A stretch of DNA of 49,894 nucleotides from an uncultured Fretibacterium sp. (GCA_937900285.1 CALCEM010000028.1:1-49894); one strand, 5' to 3'; shown: positions 7,427 to 16,733, counted from the first letter of the stretch. The notes: generated by a model not told the origin, from the sequence alone. A program made the numbers and translations.

Positions 7427-7463
7427 ATTTCGCGCGAGTAAAAATAAAAAAAATAAAAAAATT

Positions 7464-7547
7464 GCCCGGTTGGCGGAATTGGTAGACGCGCTAGATTCAG
7501 GTTCTAGTAAATGCAAATTTGTGGAGGTTCGAGTCCTCTATCGGGCA
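7464..7547 (+). tRNA. tRNA-Leu (anticodon CAG, reads CUG)
   Basis: This is an 84-nt class II tRNA. The acceptor arms GCCCGGT and ATCGGGC pair over seven positions. The D-arm segment GCGGAATTGGTAGACGC is the usual bacterial leucine form. The anticodon stem CTAGA/TCTAG encloses the loop TTCAGGT, with CAG at 7498-7500. A long variable arm is followed by the T-arm GGAGGTTCGAGTCCTCT. The 3' CCA is not encoded (A then CCG), so it must be added by CCA-adding enzyme. Confidence 0.96.
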
Positions 7548-7584
7548 CCGCATATCGTAAAAATAAAAAAACGTCGTTCAACTC

Positions 7585-7613
7585 TTGACGGTATAATTTT
7601 CATTTGCTAATAT
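7585..7613 (+). promoter_or_regulatory. Candidate sigma-70 promoter for rpoBC
   Basis: TTGACG (7585-7590), a 17-nt spacer and TAATAT (7608-7613) lie 38 nt after the tRNA. Transcription would start near 7620 and leave a leader of about 125 nt before the rpoB ATG at 7747. Readthrough from the tRNA promoters is also possible, since no strong terminator follows the tRNA. Confidence 0.55.
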
Positions 7614-7728
7614 TCCACCTTGCAATTTTTACAAGTTTAATTTAATTTTAATAAATGTAAAAGAGTTTGGATAAATAATTTTTGTCGCGGTGACAAATTT
7701 TTTTATCAAGCAGACCTGGCCATTAAAA

Positions 7729-7734
7729 AGGAGG
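7729..7734 (+). promoter_or_regulatory. Shine-Dalgarno site deciding the rpoB start
   Basis: AGGAGG lies 12 nt before the ATG at 7747. The longer open frame starts at a GTG (7690) with no comparable site, so the ATG is the more likely start. Confidence 0.75.
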
Positions 7735-7746
7735 TTGCCTGATGTA

Positions 7747-10700
7747 ATGCCCGAGTTTGTTCAGATCACTAAAGCCCGTAAACGTTACGTGTTCGGACGG
7801 AATATAAATGTCGCGGAAATGCCCGACATGATACAAGTGCAAAGAGATTCTTATCATTGGTTTTATCAGGATAATGTAAGTCCTGACGAAAGGAAATCAC
7901 AGGGGCTTCAGGAATTGCTGGAGGAAATTTTCCCGATCGAAAGTTTTGACAAGCAGTATTCTTTGGAGTTTGTAAAATATACGATAAATTCCCCAGATAA
8001 ATGGGACGACAGATACGTAAAAACCGAAGAGGAAGCACGCCAAAAAGATATTACATGGGCGAGACCTATTAACGCAACAATAAGACTGACGAAAAAGGAC
8101 GGATCAAGCAAAGAAGATAAAGAAATATTTTTGGGCGATTTCCCTATAATGACTGATCGCGGAACTTTTATTATTAACGGGACGGAACGCGTCGTAATTA
8201 ATCAGCTTGCAAGATCAGCAGGAATATATTTTACTAGAACTTCTTACGGCTGCAGTGCTAAATTAATCCCTGAGCGCGGTGCATGGTTGGATTTTGCTTT
8301 TGAACCTGATGAAATTGTTTCAGTTAGTTTTGATAACCGCAAAAAATTACCCGTTACGTTATTGTTAAAAGCTCTTGGCATGAAAGATAACGCGGAAATA
8401 ATTGAAAAATTCGGCTATCAAGTTAAAATTATGGAGATCAGCGATGAATTAAAAGGAAAAATTTCAGTTGAAAATATTTCTGATTCTGACGGCAGAATAA
8501 TAATCGCAGCTGGCAGACCGATTACAGCAGAAAATTTAAACGAATTATATAACAACAGCGATCCCGATAAATTCGAAGGAGTAAAAGTTTATGATATGCC
8601 GGACTCTATGGCTCTCGCTTTTAAAGATTCAACGAGAAACCCGGACGAAGCAAAAATTGAAATTTTCAAGAGATTACGTCCAAATGAACCGGCACGAGTC
8701 GAAAACGCCCGCGAATATTTTAAAACTATAATAACCGATTCAAGGCGATACACTCTCGGAAGGGTCGGGAGATATAAATTAAATCGCCGTCTCAATATGA
8801 ATATTTCGGAAGATGTTAAAGAACTGACAGCAGAAGATGTAATGGCGATTATAAATGAAATGTTCGCAATGGTTACAGAAGATAAAGAAACCGATAATAT
8901 AGATCATTTAGGAAACCGTCGCGTGCGTTCAATCGGAGAATTATTGCAGAATCAAGTGCGCATCGGATTATTACGAATGGAACGCATTGCAAAAGATCGA
9001 ATGACTACGATGGATTTGGATTCAGTTTCAGGACGCGAATTAATAAACGTTCGTCCGATTGTTGCATGTTTGCGTGAATTTTTTGGTTCTGGTCAGTTAT
9101 CGCAATTTATGGACCAAACTAATCCGTTAGCAGAAGTTACGCACCGCAGGAGGCTTTCAGCTTTAGGGCCGGGAGGTTTGAGCCGTGAACGTGCAGGATT
9201 TGAAGCGCGCGATGTAAATTATACGCATTACGGAAGAGTTTGCCCGATTGAAACGCCAGAAGGCCCGAATATTGGACTCGTTTCAAGTTTGACGACTTAT
9301 GCGAGTTTAAATAGTTATGGATTTTTGGTCACGCCAAGAAGAAAAGTTATAAACGGAAAATTAACGAATCAAATAGAATTATTATCAGCTGATGACGAAG
9401 ATAAATATTTTGTCGCAATGGCCAATACTCCGCTCGAAAAAGATGGCGTAACTATAGCCGGAGAATTTTGCCCGACAAGGCACGGCGATGATATTGACAC
9501 TATCCCGGTTAATGAAGTTGATTACATGGACGTTTCTCCGCGTCAAATTGTTTCACCGTCAACGGCTTTAATTCCATTTTTGGAACATGACGATGCTAAC
9601 AGGGCTTTAATGGGATCAAATATGCAACGCCAGGCAGTACCGCTGGTAATTTCCGAAGCTCCAAGAGTTGGGACAGGTATTGAACACAGGATCGCAAGAG
9701 ATTCCGGCTCATGTATTATCGCAGCAGAATCCGGCGAAGTTGTTTACGTTGATGCTAACGAGATAAGAATTAAAGGGAAATTAAAAAAACCTAAATCATA
9801 TAAATTAATAAAATTCAGAAGGTCGAACCAGTCAACATTAATACATCAAAAACCTTTGGTGCATAAAGGGGATTTTGTTGAGAAGGGAGATATTATTGCG
9901 GACGGTCAGGCTATAGATAACGGAGAATTAGCGCTCGGCCATAATGTTTTGGTGGCGTTTGTTCCTTGGGAAGGTTATAACTTTGAGGACGCTATATTAT
10001 TGAGTGAAAATCTCGTTAAAGAAGATAAATTTACATCGATACACATCGAAGAATACGAAATCGATGCGCGCGAGACAAAATTAGGAAAAGAAGAAATAAC
10101 TCGTGATATTCCCAACGTTGGGGAAGATATGTTAAGAGATCTCGGCGAAGATGGAATAATCAGAATTGGAGCAGAAGTAAAAGCCGGAGATATTTTAGTC
10201 GGAAAAGTTACGCCTAAAGGTGAATCGGATCAAACTCCGGAAGAAAAATTATTGCGCGCAATATTCGGAGAAAAAGCACGTGAAGTCCGCGACAATTCTT
10301 TAAAATTGCCAAATGGTTCATGGGGTAAAGTTGTAGCAGTTAAAAAAACCGGCCGCGATGATAATGAAACGCTTTCACCCGGAATAATTTGCTCAGTAAA
10401 AGTTTACGTAGCTCAGAGGCGTAAAATTACAGTCGGCGACAAAATGGCAGGCCGTCACGGAAATAAAGGCGTTGTGAGCAGAATTTTACCTGTTGAGGAT
10501 ATGCCGTATTTACCAGATGGAACGCCGGTCGATGTCGTTTCAAATCCTTTGGGAGTTCCGAGCCGTATGAATTTGGGGCAGGTTCTTGAAACAATTATGG
10601 GACTCGTAGCATTAAATAATAATTGGCACGTTGCAACGCCAGTTTTTGAGGGTGCGAACGAACAGGAAATTTTTGACGAGATCAAGAAGATTGCAAAATC

Positions 10701-11418
10701 AAAATATCCCGATTTAACAGAAGACGGCATGATAACTTTAAAAGACGGCAGAACAGGCAGACCAATGGATAAAAAAGTTACAATCGGATGTATGTACATG
10801 CTGAAATTAAATCATTTAGTTGATGATAAAATTCACGCTCGTTCAACCGGCCCATATAGTTTAATAACTCAGCAACCTTTAGGAGGTAAAGCTCAATTCG
10901 GCGGGCAGAGATTTGGAGAGATGGAAGTCTGGGCGTTGGAAGGTTATGGAGCTGCTAACGTTCTGCAGGAAATTTTGACGGTCAAATCCGATGATATTCG
11001 CGGACGTGATAAGACATACGAGAGAATCGTAAAAGGTCAAAGCCTCGTTAAACCAGGAGTGCCCGAAAGTTTTAGAGTTTTGGTGAAAGAGTTGCAAGGT
11101 TTAGGGCTTGATGTTGAAGTCGAATACGATGACGGAACTCACGGAGATATTCCATTAGAAGAGGACGAAAAAGGTCCATACAGCGGAATGAAAGCGCGTG
11201 AAATTTTTGGAGAACCAGTAAGGAAAAAACGTAAATCCAAAAAGAACCCCGAACCAGAATCGGAATCAGAACCAGAACCAGAACCGGAATTAAATAATAA
11301 TGATTTCGATGATCCTTTTGAAAATATTAGTGGCCCTGATGCTGCTGATTTAATTGCGCTCGAAAATAATAACGATAATGATATATTCTCACCTGACAAT
11401 AACCGAGAGGATGAATAA
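7747..11418 (+). CDS. rpoB: DNA-directed RNA polymerase subunit beta
   Basis: This is the beta subunit of RNA polymerase, 1223 residues from the ATG at 7747. The frame is open back to a GTG at 7690, but AGGAGG at 7729 and the family-like N-terminus MPEFVQITKARKRYVFGR support the ATG. The rifampicin pocket is wild type at the classic positions (GQLSQFMDQTNPLAEVTH, then RRLSALGPGGLSRERAG). Further conserved blocks are YGRVCPIETPEGPNIGL, the clamp contact VAFVPWEGYNFEDAILLSE, GDKMAGRHGNKGVVS, and MRI/GEMEVWALEGYGA near the C-terminus. After the conserved end the protein continues for about 80 residues into a basic stretch (KKRKSKKN), an acidic Glu-Pro/Glu-Ser tract, and an Asp/Asn-rich tail. rpoC follows after 2 bp. 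The ribosomal protein genes rplJ and rplL, usually just upstream, are absent; a tRNA-Leu is there instead. Confidence 0.98.
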   Translation: MPEFVQITKARKRYVFGRNINVAEMPDMIQVQRDSYHWFYQDNVSPDERKSQGLQELLEEIFPIESFDKQYSLEFVKYTINSPDKWDDRYVKTEEEARQKDITWARPINATIRLTKKDGSSKEDKEIFLGDFPIMTDRGTFIINGTERVVINQLARSAGIYFTRTSYGCSAKLIPERGAWLDFAFEPDEIVSVSFDNRKKLPVTLLLKALGMKDNAEIIEKFGYQVKIMEISDELKGKISVENISDSDGRIIIAAGRPITAENLNELYNNSDPDKFEGVKVYDMPDSMALAFKDSTRNPDEAKIEIFKRLRPNEPARVENAREYFKTIITDSRRYTLGRVGRYKLNRRLNMNISEDVKELTAEDVMAIINEMFAMVTEDKETDNIDHLGNRRVRSIGELLQNQVRIGLLRMERIAKDRMTTMDLDSVSGRELINVRPIVACLREFFGSGQLSQFMDQTNPLAEVTHRRRLSALGPGGLSRERAGFEARDVNYTHYGRVCPIETPEGPNIGLVSSLTTYASLNSYGFLVTPRRKVINGKLTNQIELLSADDEDKYFVAMANTPLEKDGVTIAGEFCPTRHGDDIDTIPVNEVDYMDVSPRQIVSPSTALIPFLEHDDANRALMGSNMQRQAVPLVISEAPRVGTGIEHRIARDSGSCIIAAESGEVVYVDANEIRIKGKLKKPKSYKLIKFRRSNQSTLIHQKPLVHKGDFVEKGDIIADGQAIDNGELALGHNVLVAFVPWEGYNFEDAILLSENLVKEDKFTSIHIEEYEIDARETKLGKEEITRDIPNVGEDMLRDLGEDGIIRIGAEVKAGDILVGKVTPKGESDQTPEEKLLRAIFGEKAREVRDNSLKLPNGSWGKVVAVKKTGRDDNETLSPGIICSVKVYVAQRRKITVGDKMAGRHGNKGVVSRILPVEDMPYLPDGTPVDVVSNPLGVPSRMNLGQVLETIMGLVALNNNWHVATPVFEGANEQEIFDEIKKIAKSKYPDLTEDGMITLKDGRTGRPMDKKVTIGCMYMLKLNHLVDDKIHARSTGPYSLITQQPLGGKAQFGGQRFGEMEVWALEGYGAANVLQEILTVKSDDIRGRDKTYERIVKGQSLVKPGVPESFRVLVKELQGLGLDVEVEYDDGTHGDIPLEEDEKGPYSGMKAREIFGEPVRKKRKSKKNPEPESESEPEPEPELNNNDFDDPFENISGPDAADLIALENNNDNDIFSPDNNREDE
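11251..11289 (+). repeat. Hexanucleotide-like tract encoding the Glu-Pro/Glu-Ser tail of RpoB
   Basis: Six to seven imperfect copies of a GAACCA/GAATCA unit encode EPESESEPEPEPE in the C-terminal tail of RpoB. Such tracts can change length by slippage in multiples of two codons without breaking the frame. Confidence 0.7.
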
Positions 11419-11420
11419 TT

Positions 11421-14400
11421 TTGACGGGAAAAACAAAAAAAGAAATTACAGGCGTTAGGATAAAATTAGCAACTCCCGAAAGAATACACGAAATTTCCTG
11501 CGGAGAAGTTACTAAACCTGAAACGATAAATTACAGAACTTTAAGACCCGAAACAGACGGATTATTTTGTGAAAAAATTTTTGGTCCGACTCGCAGTTAT
11601 GAATGCAAATGCGGAAAATATAAACGTTCAGGCCCCAAATTTAAAGGTGTTATATGCGAACATTGCGGAGTAGAAGTTACAGACAATCGCGTGCGCCGTG
11701 AAAGAATGGGACATATTGATTTAGCTGTACCAGTTGTGCATATTTGGTATTTGAGGGGGATTCCCAGCAGATTAAGTTTATTACTTGGGACGAGCGCTAA
11801 AGATTTGGAGAAGGTTGTATATTTTGCGCCGACCAGAAAAAACGAAAAAGCATATAAAGTAACCGGCACAAATCATCCTGAAATTGTAAGCGTTGGGAGC
11901 GTAATTTGTGAAAGTGAGAGAAAAATACATAAATATTACGATCCTGAAGGATTTGTCTGCGAAGATGCTTATACAATTGAAAACGTTGAGAGCGTTCCGG
12001 TAAATGTCGGCGATATTATTTCGCCCCAAACTTTAACGCGCTATAAATCGGATTATGGTGATGATAGTTTCTCAGCTGAACCGGCTTTTATATTGAGTGA
12101 ACCTGATGAAAATTCAGAAATGGAAATCGGGACAATTATTCCAGCTTCAAAAGTTGAGACGACTCCCGGCACTTTTATACGCGCAAAATCCGGAACTAAC
12201 GAGGCATTTATTGTAACTGGTGTAAATAAATTACCGTTCTCAAAAGGTGAAGTATTATCCAGAAGCGAATTAACATTTTTTGAAAATAAATATCCCGGAC
12301 ATTTTAAAGTAATTGAACATGAAAACGTTGTTGATGATCCGTGTCATATTGTTATTATTCCCGGAAATTCGCCGTTTAAACAAGGTGAAGTAATTTACGA
12401 ACGTCAACAAAATTTATGTTGCGAATATGACAAAAATTTTGAAGCTGGGATCGGTGCTGATGGTGTTCAGACTTTAATAAATAAATTGGATTTGGATTTA
12501 TTGTCCGTAGCTTTACGCGAAGAAATAGCGGATTCAACCGACCAGAAAAAACGTAAATTAGTGAAACGTTTACAAGTTTGCGAGGATTTCAGAAAAAGCG
12601 AATCCAAACCGCAATCAATGATTTTAAATGTTTTGCCGGTGATTCCTCCAGATTTGAGACCGCTTGTACAACTTGATGGCGGAAGGTTTGCGACTTCGGA
12701 TTTAAATGATTTATACAGGCGAGTAATTAACCGTAATAACAGGCTGAAAAAATTGCAACAGTTGCACGCCCCAGAAATTATAATCAGAAATGAAAAACGA
12801 ATGTTGCAGGAATGCGTTGATGCGTTAATCGATAATGGCAGAGTCGGTAAAGCAGTACTCGGAGCAGGTAACAGGCCGCTAAAAAGTTTAACGGATTTGT
12901 TGCGCGGTAAAAAAGGCAGATTCCGCCAAAATTTATTGGGTAAACGCGTAGATTATTCCGGGCGTTCGGTTATAGTTATCGGGCCTGAATTAAAAATTTA
13001 TCAGTGCGGATTACCTAAACAAATGGCGCTGGAATTATTTAAACCTTTTGTAATTCGCAGATTAGTCGAGGGCGGATTAACTTCGAGCGTGAAGAGTGCT
13101 AAGCGTGATATAGAAAAGGGTGGCGATCAAATTTGGGAGATTCTCGAAAATATTATTAAAGATCACCCTGTTTTATTAAATCGCGCTCCTACTCTTCATA
13201 GATTGGGTATTCAGGCATTTGAGCCGGTGTTAATGGAAGGTAAAGCGATCAGACTTCATCCGATGGTCTGCACGGCTTTTAATGCGGATTTTGATGGAGA
13301 TCAGATGGCAGTGCATGTCCCGTTAAGCATAGAAGCTCAAGCAGAAGCGAGATTATTGATGCTGTCAGCAAATAATTTATTGTCGCCTGCTAGCGGAAGC
13401 CCGGTCGTTACGCCAACGCAAGATATAGTTTTGGGCGTTTATTATTTGACGGATATACGCGACGGAAAACCCGGCGAAGGTAAATATTTCGCAAATGAGA
13501 ATGACATAATGTCGGCCATGTCTCATAATTTGGTGCACGTCAACGCAAAAATCTGGTTAAAAGAGGAATCGGAAGAACTCCATAAAGCTCAGGGACGCAG
13601 AAAATATGTTATAGGTGACAAAGATTTTATAGTTGATAGTTTTGAAGATGTTCCGGCAGAAGCGAGATTAATTTTTATTGAGACGACTCCCGGAAGAGTT
13701 TTATTTAATTCCAGGCTTCCGGACGCTTTAAGATTTGTAAATAAAAAACTGGACAAAGGCGGAATAAAAAAATTATTGGATCAAGCTTATAACAGCATAG
13801 ACCGCGCCGGAGTTGTAAAGATGCTCGATGAAATTAAATCTCTCGGCTATCATTGGGCGGCTCGTAGCGGTATCAGTTTCGGAGTTCAGGCCGTCAGGAT
13901 TCCTGATGAAAAAGCGACTATAACAAAAGCAACTCAAGCCGAAGATGATATTGCAAAAGAAAATTACGAGATGGGTTTATTAACTCACGATGAATATTTA
14001 GATCAGAAAAGCAAATTATGGGGACAAGCTACGAAAGATATTGCCGACAAAATTAAGGAGCATATGAGTCCGGATAATCCCGTTTTAATGATGGTCGAGA
14101 GTGGTGCACGCGGATCGCTCGGACAAATGGGACAAATGGCAGGCATTAGGGGTTTAATGGCTGACCCGACTGGTAAAACAATAGATTACCCTATTACGGC
14201 AAATTTTAGAGAGGGTATGAACATGCTTGAGTATTTTATTTCAACGCATGGAGCGCGCAAAGGTTTAGCCGATACAGCATTACGTACAGCGAAATCAGGA
14301 TATTTAACGCGCCGTCTCGTTGATGTTGCTCAAGATTTAATTATTACTGAACATGATTGCGGAACTAATAAAGGATTCTGCTTAAGACCTTTAACCAGCG

Positions 14401-16514
14401 AAGGAAAAATTATGATCGGTATAGCTGAAAGAATTGCGGGGCGCACAGCTTTACATGATATAGAAGTCAACGGGAAATTAATTGTAAAATCCGGTGAAAT
14501 TATTACGCACGCAATAGCCGATGAAATTGAAGCAGCTGGCATTAATGAAGTTTGGGTGAGGAGTCCGCTTGCTTGTGGTTTGAAAAAAGGTGTATGCCAA
14601 AAATGTTACGGTCATGATCTTTCGTCCAGACAATTGGTGCCGATCGGTGAAGCTGTCGGAGTAGTAGCGGCTCAATCAATCGGAGAACCCGGAACACAGC
14701 TCACAATGAGAACGTTTCACACTGGCGGAGTGCGTTCGGCTGAAGATATTACGCAGGGTTTGCCAAGAATTGAACAATTATTTGAGGTCAGAAGGCCGAG
14801 AAAAGTTTGTATATTGGCAGGACTTGACGGAACTGTCTCGGAAATTGTCAGCGAAGGTAAACGCCGTGTCGTTATTATTAATGATGAGGGCGAAAAAGTT
14901 ACGCAGACTATACCGAGCGGTCAAGATTTAAAAGACGGTATAGAAGTCGGAATGCAGGTAACGAGATTAACGCCATTAACAGAGGGAAGCATTGATCCCC
15001 AGCAATTATTGGAGGTTGAAGGCATCGATGCTGTTCAGAGGATGCTCGTTGATGAAATTCAATATGTGTATCACTCTCAGGGCGTTTCAATAAATAATAA
15101 ACATATCGAAGTAATTTTAAGAAAAGTCGCGCCGCTGAACAAATTAAAAGTAATTAAAGAGGGCGACACATCTTTTGTTGGCGGCGATATGATTTGGGAA
15201 GATGAAATAAACAACGTTAAAACTCTCATAGACAGCGACAACAGTGAAAGAATTAAAGGAGCGTGCGAATTATTTTCGGGAGATATTTTAAAATCTGTAA
15301 AAGGTGCAGACCCCGAAATTGAAGAACTTGTCGGGCACAAAATAGATCAGGAATTATTAACGAAACTTTTAACGCCCGGTGTAGCAATTACATCCATGAC
15401 GCTCGAACATAACGGAACAGATCTCGATGTAATAATCGGTAAAGCAGCATTTTATAAACAAATGGAAGGTTTAAGACTGATGCGCGATGTTAGGTTAGGT
15501 AATTTAAAAATTAAAAAAGGTACATCGCTTAAATCTGATGAGCTTAGGCGGCTTACATCTCAAACAGTTCCGCCGATTATAAAAGTACGTAATAGATTTT
15601 TACTTGATAATATGGTCGGCAACAGATGGCTTGCTGAAGATATTCCGTTACAGGGTAAAGAGCAAAAATTTATACCTGCTGATAGTCTTCTGGATGAAAA
15701 GGTTGCTATAAAGATTTATGACGCTGGAATAAAAGAGTATAAAGTGTGGCATGTAACCGAACATATAAACGTGATCGAAATGCTGAAAAGTACTCTGATG
15801 GGTCGTGATTTTTTTGGCAAAGAGTTAATAAATTACGATGGCGATAAAAAAACAGTCGATGAGGAAATCATACAGGGAATAGCGGACGGGAGTATTGAAA
15901 AGATTGAGACCGAAGACGGAATTTTTATGCATGATGAAATTATGGAGAGATTTTTAATTTCAAAGCTTAAAAATAAAGTTTTGCTTAACGTAGAATTTTC
16001 CGAAGATAAATCGGAAGTTGATCCAGATAATAAATTTATTTCCGGCTTGGAATTGAAGACAGCAGTAATTGAAGAATTAGCGTTGAAAAATCCCGTACAT
16101 ATTTACGTCCGTGCTTCAAACGCCAAATATGACGAAGCAAAAATTGTAATGGATGTCACGTTTGTTCAAAAATTGCGTGAGATGCCTGATTGCAGGCCGT
16201 TTATTCACGGTATAACGAAGGCGGCTCTTGCTACGGATAGTTTTTTGAGTGCGGCTTCATTCCAACAGACGGCGCAAGTTTTGGCCGGAGCAGCTGTGAG
16301 GGCGCAATTAGATCCGTTACATGGCCTGAAGGAAAATGTAATAATTGGGCATTTAATTCCTGCTGGAACTGGCTCGGAAGCATTCAGATCGATGGCGTAT
16401 CAGGGGAATGATTTTATTTTGAAGAATGTTGCAGAAATAAAAACGGACGATAAAAAAGCAGATTCGCCCGAAATAAAAGGCTCTGATATATTCGTAAATT
16501 CTGAAAGTAAATAA
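11421..16514 (+). CDS. rpoC: DNA-directed RNA polymerase subunit beta'
   Basis: This is the catalytic beta' subunit, 1697 residues; the E. coli protein has 1407 and Firmicutes about 1200. The N-terminal zinc site is C62, C64, C79 and C82 (CKCGKYKRSG, CEHCGVEV). The Mg-binding loop NADFDGDQMAVH lies near residue 621. The second zinc cluster includes DCGTNKGFC and CGLKKGVCQKCYG. The trigger loop region TMRTFHTGGVRS (about 1096) is uninterrupted, so there is no SI3-type insert. Extra length comes from two places. One is about 200 residues between LEKVVYF (128-135) and FEAGIG (340), the site of sandwich-barrel hybrid motifs in several phyla. The other is about 300 residues between VILRKVAPL (1232) and GITKAALATDSF (1596). 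The start is TTG at 11421, with GAGAGGATG ahead, directly after the rpoB stop. A strong terminator follows. Confidence 0.98.
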   Translation: MTGKTKKEITGVRIKLATPERIHEISCGEVTKPETINYRTLRPETDGLFCEKIFGPTRSYECKCGKYKRSGPKFKGVICEHCGVEVTDNRVRRERMGHIDLAVPVVHIWYLRGIPSRLSLLLGTSAKDLEKVVYFAPTRKNEKAYKVTGTNHPEIVSVGSVICESERKIHKYYDPEGFVCEDAYTIENVESVPVNVGDIISPQTLTRYKSDYGDDSFSAEPAFILSEPDENSEMEIGTIIPASKVETTPGTFIRAKSGTNEAFIVTGVNKLPFSKGEVLSRSELTFFENKYPGHFKVIEHENVVDDPCHIVIIPGNSPFKQGEVIYERQQNLCCEYDKNFEAGIGADGVQTLINKLDLDLLSVALREEIADSTDQKKRKLVKRLQVCEDFRKSESKPQSMILNVLPVIPPDLRPLVQLDGGRFATSDLNDLYRRVINRNNRLKKLQQLHAPEIIIRNEKRMLQECVDALIDNGRVGKAVLGAGNRPLKSLTDLLRGKKGRFRQNLLGKRVDYSGRSVIVIGPELKIYQCGLPKQMALELFKPFVIRRLVEGGLTSSVKSAKRDIEKGGDQIWEILENIIKDHPVLLNRAPTLHRLGIQAFEPVLMEGKAIRLHPMVCTAFNADFDGDQMAVHVPLSIEAQAEARLLMLSANNLLSPASGSPVVTPTQDIVLGVYYLTDIRDGKPGEGKYFANENDIMSAMSHNLVHVNAKIWLKEESEELHKAQGRRKYVIGDKDFIVDSFEDVPAEARLIFIETTPGRVLFNSRLPDALRFVNKKLDKGGIKKLLDQAYNSIDRAGVVKMLDEIKSLGYHWAARSGISFGVQAVRIPDEKATITKATQAEDDIAKENYEMGLLTHDEYLDQKSKLWGQATKDIADKIKEHMSPDNPVLMMVESGARGSLGQMGQMAGIRGLMADPTGKTIDYPITANFREGMNMLEYFISTHGARKGLADTALRTAKSGYLTRRLVDVAQDLIITEHDCGTNKGFCLRPLTSEGKIMIGIAERIAGRTALHDIEVNGKLIVKSGEIITHAIADEIEAAGINEVWVRSPLACGLKKGVCQKCYGHDLSSRQLVPIGEAVGVVAAQSIGEPGTQLTMRTFHTGGVRSAEDITQGLPRIEQLFEVRRPRKVCILAGLDGTVSEIVSEGKRRVVIINDEGEKVTQTIPSGQDLKDGIEVGMQVTRLTPLTEGSIDPQQLLEVEGIDAVQRMLVDEIQYVYHSQGVSINNKHIEVILRKVAPLNKLKVIKEGDTSFVGGDMIWEDEINNVKTLIDSDNSERIKGACELFSGDILKSVKGADPEIEELVGHKIDQELLTKLLTPGVAITSMTLEHNGTDLDVIIGKAAFYKQMEGLRLMRDVRLGNLKIKKGTSLKSDELRRLTSQTVPPIIKVRNRFLLDNMVGNRWLAEDIPLQGKEQKFIPADSLLDEKVAIKIYDAGIKEYKVWHVTEHINVIEMLKSTLMGRDFFGKELINYDGDKKTVDEEIIQGIADGSIEKIETEDGIFMHDEIMERFLISKLKNKVLLNVEFSEDKSEVDPDNKFISGLELKTAVIEELALKNPVHIYVRASNAKYDEAKIVMDVTFVQKLREMPDCRPFIHGITKAALATDSFLSAASFQQTAQVLAGAAVRAQLDPLHGLKENVIIGHLIPAGTGSEAFRSMAYQGNDFILKNVAEIKTDDKKADSPEIKGSDIFVNSESK

Positions 16515-16526
16515 TTTATATTTAAA

Positions 16527-16733
16527 TTAAAATTTTAAAATTTTTGCCGTCAGTAAAATTAAATTTTTAAATGCTGACGGTAATTTTTTTATGCGTAACA
16601 ACAAAATATTTTTATTTGAAGTTATAAAATTTTTGAATGCATCTGAAATATTTATGCCTTTTTCCGAACACAATAAATCAAAATCATTTTTTAATTCTTC
16701 GTCTATTTTAAATTTAATTTCCGTCATAGCCAT
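16527..16733 (-). CDS. RelB/DinJ-like antitoxin N-terminal fragment (probable remnant)
   Basis: The frame has 68 codons. Residues 1-37 (MTEIKFKIDEELKNDFDLLC, then GINISDAFKNFI) resemble the N-terminal ribbon-helix-helix part of RelB/DinJ antitoxins. From about residue 40 the sequence turns into Leu/Lys/Ile-rich text (NLILLTAKILKF). That part is simply the reverse strand of the rpoC terminator and its flanks, so the toxin-binding part seems lost. AAAGGAG lies 12 nt before the first ATG. No RelE/YafQ-type toxin gene is adjacent. It may be a decayed gene or a short DNA-binding protein that has ended up against rpoC. Confidence 0.5.
   Translation of the reverse strand: MAMTEIKFKIDEELKNDFDLLCSEKGINISDAFKNFITSNKNILLLRIKKLPSAFKNLILLTAKILKF
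16546..16590 (+). terminator. Rho-independent terminator of rpoBC
   Basis: Stem CCGTCAG (16547-16553) pairs with CTGACGG (16574-16580) across a 20-nt AT-rich loop. It is followed by TAATTTTTTT. The hairpin overlaps the 3' end of the small RelB-like frame on the other strand. Confidence 0.85.

Noticed and set aside
7552..7590. Hairpin CGTC...GACG after tRNA-Leu as a terminator
   Set aside because: The stem is only four base pairs with a long loop and no T-run follows it; it also contains the -35 of the rpoBC promoter candidate.
7413..7610. 65-codon open frame on the plus strand upstream of rpoB
   Set aside because: It runs straight through the tRNA-Leu gene and its flanks; its protein is just the translated tRNA.
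7690..7746. Longer RpoB starting at the GTG at 7690
   Set aside because: AGGAGG at 7729 lies inside that extension and the family-like N-terminus starts at the ATG at 7747; the GTG has no good Shine-Dalgarno.
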